Shown piece after piece: positions 16,294-25,275 of a DNA stretch of 64,000 nucleotides. The notes under the pieces were generated by a model. The model made no database searches. It saw nothing but the letters and a program-made list of their open reading frames with translations, and was not told the origin of the DNA. The position numbers and the translations under genes were made by a program. The DNA comes from JBMOMT01 sp049324835 (lineage in GTDB: Bacteria > Chloroflexota > Anaerolineae > CAYNKW01), in assembly GCA_049324835.1 (NCBI GenBank), contig JBMOMT010000003.1:109815-173814 (forward strand), written 5' to 3'. Every line of letters starts with the position of its first letter. The first letter of the stretch is position 1.

Positions 16294-16519
16294 CCCCCTG
16301 TCCTTTCTCCGGCGATGCCGCGACTTGGGCGCTTTCCGCCTCGTTCGCCGGTCGTCGACGATCAACTCATTGCCAGCTCCGTACTGAGGAATAACCTCGG
16401 CCCACAGTCACTCGTGGTACGCTCGTTCAGGTCAAAGGCAGCGAACAGAGTCGCAGATGCCCGCAAGCGGAAAAAACCGTTTTTGTCCGCAGGACAACTA
16501 ATGCACCGAGATGTTTCCT

Positions 16520-18571
16520 TTAGCCCATCCCCAAAGCCTTGAGCGCCGCGGCCAGCGGTTCCGAGTAGAAAATCGGGTCCACTCTTTCCAATACATCCGG
16601 CGGCACCTCCAGGAACTGCCGGCGGTTGCTGACTGGTACCAGTACGCGCTTGGCACCGTTGTCCATGATCACCTGCAGCGGCTCCACCAGCGAGCGCACC
16701 GGTAGCACATTGCCCTGGATCGTCATCTCCCCCAGGACCACCAGGCCGGCCTGCACTGGCCTCTCGCGCAACAAGGAATAGAGGGAGATAAAGAAGGCGA
16801 CGCCTCCGTGCGAACCCTCCTTGCTGTGCATGAGATCCACAATCTGGACGTGAAAGTCGTAGCTGTCCATGTCGCGCTCGATGCCCAGGCGGTGCTTGTT
16901 GGCCTTGATGTAGTCAAAGGCGGTGACAATCGAGTCTTTCATGGCCCGGTCGGGGCTGCCGGTGATACGCAGCTTGCCCGAGCCACTCATACGGCTGACC
17001 TCGACGCGGTGCAGGGCCACGGTGTCGCTGTCGTTCAGCGCAGCGGTATAGACGCTGCCCGGCGGCATGGGGTCCTGGCTGATGAGCCGCTGGCCGCCCT
17101 CCTCAGGCACTCCGACAAAGGTCTCCTGCATCGTCTCGGTGTCAAAGAAAGAGAAGGAGGTCTGGTAATACTCAAAGGCCCCCATTTTCTTCAACTGTTC
17201 TTTGACCCGGCGGCGCCCCTCAAGCGCCAATTCGAGGTATTCCTGGACCTCGTCGCGGGAGGGATCGCCGGCCGGATGCAGCAGCTTGACCAGGCCAGAG
17301 ACGGTTCGGCGCACCGCCCGGGCGTCGCGCGTGTTCAGATGGCTGCCCAGGCTGAAGTGGTGGTCGAATGCCTCGGTGTAGTTCCGGCGGCGGAGCTCGC
17401 GCAATGCCTCGGCCAGGTAGTCGATCACAAAGCCGTAATGGTCCGTAAAGTACTCGTTGCGCATCTTGGGCATCTCCCAGCCCGGCAGGTAAAAGTGCAG
17501 GCGGTCGATCAGGGCCATGTCTTGCATCTCTTCCGGCAAGGGCTGGAAAAGCGTGCCGGTGCGGGCCAGCACGTCCACCGGCTGGTTGATGTTGCCGGCA
17601 AAGACCATCGATGCCTCGGCGATCAGCTCCTCGCGACCCCGGCTAAAACTGCCGCTCTCCATATAGTCCTTCAGGATCTGGATGGCTGTCTTGTCAGAGA
17701 AGCGGATGCCGGCTACCTCGTCAAAGGCGACGACATCCCACATGCCCACCAGGCCGACCCGGCGGGTGCTCATGTTGTAGAACAGGTTGGCAACGGTGGT
17801 CTTGCCACCGGAGATGAGGATGGCATACGGTGAGAGGTCGCGGTAGACGAACGACTTGCCGGTACCCCGGGGGCCAAGCTCGACGAGGTTGTAGTTGCGC
17901 TGGACCATCGGCACCAGGCGCATCAGCATCAACAGCTTGACCCGCCGGCTAAAGAGAGGCGGTTCGAAACCGATGGAGCGGACCAGCAGGTCGAGCCATT
18001 CGTCAGTCGTCAGCCTGGCGCGCGCGGCGCAGTAATCGTCGAGGCTAAAGGCTGCGATCTGGATCGGCTTCAGATCGGTGATGAAAAAGGGCCGTACCTT
18101 GCCGCCGACCTCCTCCTCGCCCCGGAACTCGATGTCCATCTGCGCCCAAACGCCGCCCTCCAGCAGCCGCTCGTAACGCCGCACAAAGGTATCGGGGATG
18201 TGGACAAAGGCGTGCCCAAAGTTGACCACCTCAGCCCAGTACTTGGTGCCATCCAGGCGCACCAGCACCTTGTCGATATAGCGCTGCCGGCCTCGTTCTT
18301 TCACCCGCGACTGGGCCTTCATTGCCTCGTCCGGGCGGATGATGTTGTCGGCCAGGGTGTTGTTGACCATCCGCAGACCGGCTTCCACAGCGACCGGGTC
18401 GTCGGTAGCGCAATACTTGCCCAGGAGATATTCCAACACGTAGGTGGGCACGTTGGCCCCGACCTTGACCTGGCGCACCAGGTCTTTGCGCACGACTTTG
18501 CCGGCAAAGACTTGCGTTACCTTCCTGTCCAGTTCAGGCATCTCGTCCCTCCAGGTGGGTTGCACTGCCAC
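16520..18571 (-). CDS. brxL: BREX Lon-like ATPase/protease BrxL
   Basis: 683 aa. AAA+ domain with Walker A GPRGTGKSF (near residue 240) and Walker B VVAFDEVAG, and a C-terminal Lon-type S16 domain with the Ser loop KEGSHGGVAFF and the Lys region LPVRSLVEPLQ. This is the domain order of BrxL, the signature gene of type 1 BREX; BrxL forms DNA-binding rings needed for phage exclusion. In the Lon Ser loop the P-S-A-G is replaced by S-H-G-G, so protease activity is uncertain. It is the last core gene of the leftward BREX operon, 20 nt after pglZ. Confidence 0.9.
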   Translation of the reverse strand: MAVQPTWRDEMPELDRKVTQVFAGKVVRKDLVRQVKVGANVPTYVLEYLLGKYCATDDPVAVEAGLRMVNNTLADNIIRPDEAMKAQSRVKERGRQRYIDKVLVRLDGTKYWAEVVNFGHAFVHIPDTFVRRYERLLEGGVWAQMDIEFRGEEEVGGKVRPFFITDLKPIQIAAFSLDDYCAARARLTTDEWLDLLVRSIGFEPPLFSRRVKLLMLMRLVPMVQRNYNLVELGPRGTGKSFVYRDLSPYAILISGGKTTVANLFYNMSTRRVGLVGMWDVVAFDEVAGIRFSDKTAIQILKDYMESGSFSRGREELIAEASMVFAGNINQPVDVLARTGTLFQPLPEEMQDMALIDRLHFYLPGWEMPKMRNEYFTDHYGFVIDYLAEALRELRRRNYTEAFDHHFSLGSHLNTRDARAVRRTVSGLVKLLHPAGDPSRDEVQEYLELALEGRRRVKEQLKKMGAFEYYQTSFSFFDTETMQETFVGVPEEGGQRLISQDPMPPGSVYTAALNDSDTVALHRVEVSRMSGSGKLRITGSPDRAMKDSIVTAFDYIKANKHRLGIERDMDSYDFHVQIVDLMHSKEGSHGGVAFFISLYSLLRERPVQAGLVVLGEMTIQGNVLPVRSLVEPLQVIMDNGAKRVLVPVSNRRQFLEVPPDVLERVDPIFYSEPLAAALKALGMG

Positions 18572-18591
18572 AAGTGCAGCCCGCCTTTTCC

Positions 18592-21258
18592 TCAGAGCGA
18601 AATCGTGACCGGCACGTGCTCCAGCCGCGTCAAGCTGATGCCGGTGGTCGCATCCAGCAGGTGCACCGTCACGTCCTTGACCTCAAGCTCTTCTGTGATC
18701 ATCAAGGTGATGGTATTCTCGGCGATGGCCTGCGGTGGCCCACCCGCCTCCACCATCAGTTGGACGTCCCTGGTGGCTTCCTGAAATCCGTACTTGGCCG
18801 ACACCGGCACGGAGACGGACTGCTCCTTGGCGCGCACCTCAACCCGAACCACGGGCGGCTGTATGGGCAGCAACTGGGCCGATCGTCCGTTGACGGTGAT
18901 CGACACAAAGCGGGTCGAGATCGAGTGGCCGCCCACGGTCAATGTCCATTGTACCGGAGCCGCCGCCGTTGGTCCAGCGCCGGCTTCCGACCGGACAGTC
19001 AGCACGGGGATGACCAGTTCCGGCAGCGAAAGGCCTCCGTGAAAGTACTCGGTCCTCCCCCCCTTGACCTTGAAGCAAGACAGGTTCCAGGGGGTGGCCA
19101 TCTCCAGGTCGCCGCCGACACCAAGCGCCGAGAGGGGGGCTCGCAACGTGCCCGGCAGCTTGGCCCCTCCCTTCCCGATCCAGACCCTGCGTTTGAGGGT
19201 AATGGTTTTGCCTCCCGGCGCGTCGATGCCCTGGCCGGACGTGATCTTTTCGCCAAAGAGGTAGCCATGGTCAGCCGTGATCACCGCCGTTTGTACACCC
19301 AGCCCAAACAGCGTCTTGAGCCCGCGCCGGAGTTGGTTCAAAACATCGTCGAGGGTGCGCCGGGCCAGGGCCGGGTTGTTCTCGCACAAACCGTCGATCT
19401 CCTCGGTAGCGGTGACCACGATCAGGTTGGCGCCTTTCACCGCCTGGCTCAAGTGCGTATCCGAGAGTGGCGCCAGTTGGTCGAGCTTGGTCACGACCAG
19501 TGCACCCAGGCCCGCCGTTTCCAGATAGGCAACCCGCTCCTGCCGGGTCCGCAGCGTCTGTCCGCCGACGGCCGGCGCCAGCTTGCCTCCGACCTCCCCC
19601 AACGACAAGCCTCTCTCCGCGCCGGGTAGCAGGGCTGCCATCCCCACCTCGGTGATGGTGGGCGGCGTGGCCAATGCTGGCGTCAACTCGTGGGTCCATC
19701 CTTCGCCATACTCAGGACCATGTGCCGCGTCCAGGATGCCCAGCAGCTCACGCGCCATCTCAAAACGTAAAGCATCCACCAGGATGTAGGCTACACGTCC
19801 ATCCTTGGCTGCAAGTGCCACAGTCTCTCGAAAGATGTCGGCCTGGAGCAGGACGCCAGGCAATACAAACTCGTCAGTGGCATAGGCTCTGGTGAAGAGA
19901 TCCGCCAGTCGATCGGCCACGGCCGCATACCGCTGCCGGGCCAGGGCAACCAATTTGATCAGCGACTGGTGTTGCTCCGGATCGAGGTCGAAGCGGTGAT
20001 AGTCGCGTTCCAGGTGGCGCTGGGCCGTGTCCAGCTCGCACCAGGGCCGGTGTGCCCCGGAAGGGCCATCTCCTCCCTTCGGGGAGGACTTGCCGTAGGC
20101 ATAGTGGGACAGGAGCGCCGCTGCTGTCCAGGATTTGCCTTTCAACCCGTCCTCGATACGTGCTGCCTCGACCAATACCCGCCCGGCATCGGCGACGACT
20201 TCCCAGCGAGTTTTGATCTCGGGTTGTTGTGTCGACCAAAAACCTGCCTGCCGCGACTCGGCCAGGTCGACGAGAGAGACTGAGGCTCGATGCGCCAGGG
20301 CCTTCTCCACCTCGCCCTGTAGCCGGATCTCGCCGACGACAAAGGTCTCGGTCCGCGCTAACGCCTCCAGATCCAGGTCGAGGGAGCCAGGGCCGATCTC
20401 GGCCTGCACTTGCCCGGCCCAGTGGGCGTAGCTACCGGCCAGGTCCCGCCGATAGCGCCAGGTGCGAGCCAGTTGCGCTGCAGTCTGTCGGGCCACTGCG
20501 TTTGACGCCAGGCCAAAGGTACTGAGCGCTGGCGGCGCCTTTTTCCCCACCGCTTCGAGCAGCTCTGTGACCAGCACCTGCCGGGCCACACGCGCCCGCA
20601 AGGCTGCCGTCCCCAGGCCAGGTACAAAGGAGACGCCCAGCGCCTCCGAAAATAAGCTTGCCAGGCTGGCAAGGGCCTGTCTGGCCTCGATCTCGGCGTC
20701 GAGCGACGGATCGGAGAGAAAGCGCAGGGCAACTTCTTGCGGATTCCCACTGCCAAAGAGGGTGGCGATCACGCCCGTCAAGGCTTCGACGCCCTTTTCT
20801 GCCAGAGCGTCTAGCTCGGCCAGGGATAGGTGTCCTGCCTCGATCTGGCCAACGATCTCCTCCAGGCGGGCGGCTGGCACGACGGTGCTCAGTCCCTGGC
20901 GGGCAATCGCGGCCAGGGCGGTGTTCAACTCTGGCGGTTGCTGGTCTGGCCGCAGCACGGCGCCGGCGATCTCGTACTCGATCAGTGCGTTTTCGGCCTC
21001 AGCCTGGCCCAGCGGCACGTACAGGAGCAGCCGGGGCGGGTCGGTGCGTTCGGCCCACAGCGGCTCCAACTGGCGGCGCAGCCAGAGGAAACCGCGCTCC
21101 GGTTCGTAACAGTACACGGCCGCGCCGGATAGGTTCTCTGGCGTCAACGACCGGGCCACGTCCAGGTACGCGTGCTCGGGGTCATACCAGACCAGCGTGC
21201 AGTGTGCTTCTATCTGTTTCCAAAGCAGGCCCACAAGTGCGTCAGTTACCAGACCCAT
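18592..21258 (-). CDS. pglZ: BREX phosphatase-fold protein PglZ
   Basis: 888 aa. The alkaline-phosphatase-superfamily core has metal-binding motifs ILVDALRFEMA (near residue 490) and ITADHGYLFG (near residue 665), as in PglZ. An N-terminal 400-residue helical region and a C-terminal beta-rich part (after the HGGLSLPEL segment) complete the usual length. PglZ is present in every BREX type and is required for methylation and exclusion. Its start overlaps the end of the abiEii-like toxin gene by 17 nt, which couples it to the upstream genes. The BREX operon order resumes here after the toxin-antitoxin insertion. Confidence 0.9.
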   Translation of the reverse strand: MGLVTDALVGLLWKQIEAHCTLVWYDPEHAYLDVARSLTPENLSGAAVYCYEPERGFLWLRRQLEPLWAERTDPPRLLLYVPLGQAEAENALIEYEIAGAVLRPDQQPPELNTALAAIARQGLSTVVPAARLEEIVGQIEAGHLSLAELDALAEKGVEALTGVIATLFGSGNPQEVALRFLSDPSLDAEIEARQALASLASLFSEALGVSFVPGLGTAALRARVARQVLVTELLEAVGKKAPPALSTFGLASNAVARQTAAQLARTWRYRRDLAGSYAHWAGQVQAEIGPGSLDLDLEALARTETFVVGEIRLQGEVEKALAHRASVSLVDLAESRQAGFWSTQQPEIKTRWEVVADAGRVLVEAARIEDGLKGKSWTAAALLSHYAYGKSSPKGGDGPSGAHRPWCELDTAQRHLERDYHRFDLDPEQHQSLIKLVALARQRYAAVADRLADLFTRAYATDEFVLPGVLLQADIFRETVALAAKDGRVAYILVDALRFEMARELLGILDAAHGPEYGEGWTHELTPALATPPTITEVGMAALLPGAERGLSLGEVGGKLAPAVGGQTLRTRQERVAYLETAGLGALVVTKLDQLAPLSDTHLSQAVKGANLIVVTATEEIDGLCENNPALARRTLDDVLNQLRRGLKTLFGLGVQTAVITADHGYLFGEKITSGQGIDAPGGKTITLKRRVWIGKGGAKLPGTLRAPLSALGVGGDLEMATPWNLSCFKVKGGRTEYFHGGLSLPELVIPVLTVRSEAGAGPTAAAPVQWTLTVGGHSISTRFVSITVNGRSAQLLPIQPPVVRVEVRAKEQSVSVPVSAKYGFQEATRDVQLMVEAGGPPQAIAENTITLMITEELEVKDVTVHLLDATTGISLTRLEHVPVTISL

Positions 21259-22153
21259 CAGCTTCTCCCCAAGATGCTATCGTGGCCACCAGCTCCTGGT
21301 ACAGCCGCGTCTCGCGGCCATACGGATCGGCGGCGAGCTGTGCCTCCTCGGTCGTCAGGTCCACCAAAAAGTGATAGCCGTGTTGTACGTCCCGAACGAG
21401 TTCAGCCGGCGCCACCAACCGCTCGCGCCGCACCAGGCGGGCCAGGTCCGACCAGTCGTACTTGCCCGCCGGCAGGCCGGCCAAAAAGGCCGCCGGATCA
21501 AAGGCAGAGCGCGTCTCCCAGCACTTGACGACGGTTATGCGCCGCACCAGGGGGCGATCGTAGGGCTGGGTGGCCAGTTGGTACAGGTCGTAGAGATCAC
21601 GAACGCGGCTGCGCTGGACGGCGGCCCGCACCTTTTCCCCGATCATTTCGTGCAGGTCCAGCGACGGCACGGGCGGCGGAATCATGCCCAGCCAGTCGAA
21701 ATAGCGCTCGCGGCGCAGGGGCATGGGCCGCACGGGCAGCAGGGGCGCGGCCCGAAAACTGACTTGCAGGCCAAAGCGACCGGCGCTCACCCAGTCGTGC
21801 GCATAGGTGACCTCGGCGCCGCACGAATCGGCGGTGGCATAATAGTCCGAGCCGGGAACGGTGAAAGCCAGCCCGTAGTGGGTCTGCCCGTGCAAGGCAG
21901 CAACCAGATCGAGCACGACAGTGTCGGGCGGTGTTTGACCAAGGGCGCTAAAGTCCAGGTCCAGGCTAAAGCGCCCGGTTCCCCCCAGGTGGATTTTGCG
22001 CAGCGCGGTCCCGCCTTTGAAGGCCAGCCGGTCGAGTTGGCCCTGCCCGGCCAGGATGCCCAGGACGTAGGTCAGGGCGATCTCGCGTTCGGCGATGTCG
22101 AGATCGACGCCCGAGTCGGCCGCGTACCACTGCACCAGCCGCTTTTCGATCAT
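21242..22153 (-). CDS. abiEii: AbiEii-family nucleotidyltransferase toxin
   Basis: 303 aa. AbiEii/DUF1814 nucleotidyltransferase: KGGTALRK near residue 45, then the metal-binding D-x-D in FSLDLDFSA, and a later EMIGEKVRA Lys motif followed by R-x-R-D-L-Y-D-L. These are the four AbiEii motifs (G-G-T/S, D-x-D, K, D-L/Y-D). AbiEii toxins inhibit growth, in studied relatives by nucleotidylating tRNA. The ATG overlaps the antitoxin stop by one base (TGATG). The downstream end overlaps pglZ. Confidence 0.88.
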   Translation of the reverse strand: MIEKRLVQWYAADSGVDLDIAEREIALTYVLGILAGQGQLDRLAFKGGTALRKIHLGGTGRFSLDLDFSALGQTPPDTVVLDLVAALHGQTHYGLAFTVPGSDYYATADSCGAEVTYAHDWVSAGRFGLQVSFRAAPLLPVRPMPLRRERYFDWLGMIPPPVPSLDLHEMIGEKVRAAVQRSRVRDLYDLYQLATQPYDRPLVRRITVVKCWETRSAFDPAAFLAGLPAGKYDWSDLARLVRRERLVAPAELVRDVQHGYHFLVDLTTEEAQLAADPYGRETRLYQELVATIASWGEADGSGN

Positions 22154-22977
22154 CAGCGCACCTCGATCTCGGCCAGGAGCTCCTGGCGCGGCACGTTGTC
22201 GACGATCCGCCAGGTGGCGTCGTAGGTCCCACCGGTCCCCCATTGCCCCGGCCGGCCGAGGTAGGGCGTGCTCTTGCCGACGCCGGCCAGCAGACGGTCG
22301 CGCGTTTGCGCCGGGAGCGGCAGGTGGAGGAGATCGGCCAGGTAGCCCAGGCGCTGGATCAGGGCTGACGACTCGAAGCGGAGGGCATAGTCGGCCAGCG
22401 TCTCCCAGCGCAAACGGCCCCGGCCGCGCTGGAGCATGCCCGCGATCTCGGGCAGGTCGCCGGCGTACTCGGGCCGGTCCAGCGCGTCTATGACGGTTTT
22501 TTCCGGTTCGGCCATGGTCACCCGGCTGCCGTAGGCATCGACCTCCGCCGCGCCAAAGAATTTGTGCTGCGGCTGAAAGACGAGACGGTACTTTTTGCCG
22601 CGCAACTCGTACAGCCGGCGGCCGGTGCGCAGCGGGGTGGCGATATAGACCGTGGCCGCAGCCTGGGTCGAGAGGCCGTGATAAAAGGCCGCGGTGGCAA
22701 AGGAAAAAGAGTACGGCTCGACCAGGGTGCTGCCGATGAACAGCGGATTCGTATCGGGGAAGGCGTGTGCGCCCCGCTCGGCCGGGATCAACTCGTACTT
22801 GCCGGGGGTGAGCGGCGCCAGCCAGCGGCGACGGGTGAGCCGGTGCAGCAGTTGGCGGGCGTGGTCGTAGGAACAGTCCAGGATGGCCATCGTCTGCTCG
22901 ATGGTCACCACCGGCTGTTTTTCCCATTCCAGGTGCAGGATCAGTTTCGCTTCGAGGTCGGAAAGCGACCGGGACAT
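22153..22977 (-). CDS. abiEi: AbiEi-family antitoxin / autorepressor
   Basis: 274 aa. N-terminal winged-helix region (MSRSLSDLEAKLI, then helices to YDHARQLLHRLTRRRWL) and a C-terminal domain as in type IV AbiEi antitoxins (PGKYELIPA, YHGLSTQAAATVYIAT, EKTVIDALDRPEYAG). Start at 22977 with GAGGG upstream. AbiEi repress their own promoter by binding inverted repeats. A promoter and an imperfect palindrome directly upstream fit this. The pair is translationally coupled and lies between the second PglX and pglZ. Confidence 0.85.
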   Translation of the reverse strand: MSRSLSDLEAKLILHLEWEKQPVVTIEQTMAILDCSYDHARQLLHRLTRRRWLAPLTPGKYELIPAERGAHAFPDTNPLFIGSTLVEPYSFSFATAAFYHGLSTQAAATVYIATPLRTGRRLYELRGKKYRLVFQPQHKFFGAAEVDAYGSRVTMAEPEKTVIDALDRPEYAGDLPEIAGMLQRGRGRLRWETLADYALRFESSALIQRLGYLADLLHLPLPAQTRDRLLAGVGKSTPYLGRPGQWGTGGTYDATWRIVDNVPRQELLAEIEVR

Positions 22978-23001
22978 CGTCAGCCCTCGGCGATTTAGTG
23001 T

Positions 23002-23030
23002 TGTCACGTTCTGTTACTTGTTCCGTCACA
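23002..23030. promoter_or_regulatory. Candidate AbiEi operator
   Basis: Imperfect palindrome TGTCACG-N15-CGTCACA between the abiE promoter and start codon. It is where an autorepressor would be expected to bind. Confidence 0.4.
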
Positions 23031-23051
23031 AAAGGTGACTTGCGTAAGAGG

Positions 23052-23080
23052 ATTATACTCGCAAACCAGCCCACACGCAA
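23052..23080 (-). promoter_or_regulatory. Internal promoter of the abiE pair
   Basis: TTGCGT (23080-23075), 17-nt spacer, TATAAT (23057-23052). It gives the toxin-antitoxin pair, and by read-through pglZ and brxL, expression independent of the 42.5-kb promoter. Confidence 0.65.
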
Positions 23081-23097
23081 AACCAGCCGGCCACGAT

Positions 23098-25275
23098 TCA
23101 CGATTCACGATTTACCAGCCCTCGCGCCCGCATCTGTTTCGCCATCGTGCTCCACTCGTACTCGCCGGCGAGCAGCGCCTGCCACGTTTTCTGCGCCTCT
23201 TTCCAGGGCGCCAGCTCCCACAGCGGGGCGATGCTGATCACCACGCCGTCGTTCAGGTCGGGCGGCAGGTCGAGCAGGGCGGCGGCGTCCAACCGTTTGC
23301 GGAAATCGGCTACCTCGGTCACCAGCTTTTCCTGGCGCTCGATCTCGGTTTCGCGCCGCTTGCGGGCGCCCCCCTCCAGCGCGGCGAGGCCCTGCTTGAG
23401 CTCCGCCAGGCGAGTCTGCTCCAGCTTGAGTTTGGCATCGACATAGTTCCGCCCGGCGGCATAGAGGCTGTCGTGGCGCAGGCGATGGATGTACAGCCAG
23501 ACGGCATAGTTCCGCCGCGCCGATTGCAGCAGCCAGTAGATGGGCGCCTTGCGGCGGCTCTTGGAGTAGCGTTTGATGTGAAAGGCGAAAAAGCCCTGGC
23601 GTGGATCGCGGAAATAGTCGCGCAGGCTCTTGAAGCCCAAAATCTTGCACGCCTCGCGTTCGATGGCGCCGGCGGCATCGCCCCACAGCAGCGACAGCAC
23701 GCCCCGCACGCGGCTCACAATGTCGGCCGGGTGGGTGGGGTCGTCTACCAGGATGCCGTCCCAGGCGATGGGTAGCGGGTAGACCCCCTCCCTCATTCCC
23801 TCCCCCTCCGAGGGGGAGGGAGGCAGGTCGAGGACGGTTTGGCGGGCGCGGAGCCAGGCTTCGGGGGCGATGTCGGCGGCGGTGGCGGGCGGCAGGCCGG
23901 CGGCGCCGACCAGCGCGCCGGGGGCGCAGCGGGGCAGCGGCTCGAACGGCCCCTGGAGGGCGGGCAGCAGGCCGGGGTCCAGGGCGAAACGCGCATCCCA
24001 GCGGCCAAAGGCGACGCCCACGCACCACATCAGCAGGTTCTGGACGTGGGCCGGCAGGTCTTCGGGTGGCGTGGGTTCTTCATCCTCGTCGTCGGCCAGA
24101 TTTTCGATTGACGATTGCCGATTTTCGCCGGATCCCTTTGAATCGTCAATCGTCAATCGCAAATCCTCAATCGCCAAGTCCTGCCCCATTTCGGCGCGGA
24201 CCCGGGCGCGGTCGGTCTCGCCCAGGCCGTAGAGGTCAAAGACCCGATCGTCGATTTCGGCCTGGAGGGCGGCCAGGCGGGCCAGGCGGGCTTCTTTTGC
24301 CACAGAAGCGCGGAGGGCACAGAGTTCTAGTGAATTCTCTGTGTTCTCTGTGTCTCTGTGGCTCAGCAGGGCGGGCAGGCAAAAGGCGTGGGTCGTTTCG
24401 TCGCTGCGGTCGCGCTCGCGTTGAAGGTCGTGGGCTTTGCGGGCCAGGGCAGCGAGCGCGGCGCGCGAGGCGTGGAGCGTGAGCGGGGGAACGGGAGTAC
24501 GCTGGATGACGCCGACTTCGTAGGAGCGGGCAGCAGCCGTGGCCGCGCCCAGTTGCAGTTTGACCAACGCTTCGAACATGGTCGAGTTCATCACGGCCAG
24601 CAGGGCCAGCAGGCCGTCGGGGTCATCGTCGGGAACGAAAGCCGCCGGACCTTTGTCGGCAAAGATGCAACCGACCGGCAATGGACGCACGCTGATGCCG
24701 CTGGTGGTGCGCCGGGGCCAGGTCAGGCCGGGGCGGAAGTAGGTGTTTTCGGGGTGCAGAATCCAACCCGTGTTACCCTCCAGGTATGGATAGCGTTTGA
24801 CCAGGTACTCGTGGATTTCCTGAGCATCGTTCTCCCAGTTGATCAACAGGTGAACGTCGGCATAGAACGGCGAATACTCCCCCCCTTTGGCAAAGGGAAC
24901 CCAGCGCAAGCCCTGGCCGATAGCATTGAGCGACGCTTCCCACCACAGACGCAGAAAACAAAAGTCGTTCTTGCTGGACGCGCCGTGTTGCACCGAGAAG
25001 CCGCTTTCGGCCAACGAGGGCAGCGTCGTGGACAATCGCTGGATCGATTCGCCCACCCAGTACGCGAACGGCGAGCCGGGGATCAGGGCCAAGTCGGCGG
25101 GGTCGAGGGTAAAGGTTTCTCCCCTCACCCCTTCGGCTTCGCTCAGGACAGGCCCCGGCCCCTCCCCTGTCAGGGGAGGGGTGTTGGCGTTGAGGGCGGC
25201 GATCTGGGCGGCCAGGGCCTGGCCTTTGGCCTCGATGGGCGTTTTGAGCAGCCGGAAAAAGGGGGTGTCAGTCAT
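23098..25275 (-). CDS. pglX: PglX C-terminal half, copy 2 (target recognition/accessory part)
   Basis: 725 aa. No methylase catalytic motif. It begins with the region that follows the NPPY/F domain in single-chain PglX (FAYWVGESIQRL, SSKNDFCFLRLWWEA) and ends with a coiled, Arg-rich region and a DDGVVISIAPLWELAPW-like tail. The ATG overlaps the stop of the methylase half by 8 nt, so the two are coupled and probably form one enzyme in two chains. The homologue at 33947-35986 has the same architecture. Codons around 24101-24178 and 25121-25180 are in-frame dispersed repeats, giving low-complexity inserts. Confidence 0.8.
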   Translation of the reverse strand: MTDTPFFRLLKTPIEAKGQALAAQIAALNANTPPLTGEGPGPVLSEAEGVRGETFTLDPADLALIPGSPFAYWVGESIQRLSTTLPSLAESGFSVQHGASSKNDFCFLRLWWEASLNAIGQGLRWVPFAKGGEYSPFYADVHLLINWENDAQEIHEYLVKRYPYLEGNTGWILHPENTYFRPGLTWPRRTTSGISVRPLPVGCIFADKGPAAFVPDDDPDGLLALLAVMNSTMFEALVKLQLGAATAAARSYEVGVIQRTPVPPLTLHASRAALAALARKAHDLQRERDRSDETTHAFCLPALLSHRDTENTENSLELCALRASVAKEARLARLAALQAEIDDRVFDLYGLGETDRARVRAEMGQDLAIEDLRLTIDDSKGSGENRQSSIENLADDEDEEPTPPEDLPAHVQNLLMWCVGVAFGRWDARFALDPGLLPALQGPFEPLPRCAPGALVGAAGLPPATAADIAPEAWLRARQTVLDLPPSPSEGEGMREGVYPLPIAWDGILVDDPTHPADIVSRVRGVLSLLWGDAAGAIEREACKILGFKSLRDYFRDPRQGFFAFHIKRYSKSRRKAPIYWLLQSARRNYAVWLYIHRLRHDSLYAAGRNYVDAKLKLEQTRLAELKQGLAALEGGARKRRETEIERQEKLVTEVADFRKRLDAAALLDLPPDLNDGVVISIAPLWELAPWKEAQKTWQALLAGEYEWSTMAKQMRARGLVNRES
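24101..24178. repeat. In-frame ATCGTCAATCGT-type repeat cluster
   Basis: Imperfect copies of GATTGACGATT and its complement inside the PglX C-half gene. They encode a variable linker just after an acidic segment. Related clusters lie near 26405-26480, 34888-34972, 39752-39788 and 40159-40236. Confidence 0.75.
25121..25180. repeat. Dispersed GGCTTCGCTCAGGACAGG-type repeat
   Basis: A member of a short repeat family (core CTTCGGCTTCGCTCAGGACA) read in frame near the start of the PglX C-half gene. Other members: 25461-25490, 25836-25862, 26899-26928, 60598-60641, 62020-62070, 63560-63614 and 63708-63753. Confidence 0.75.
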
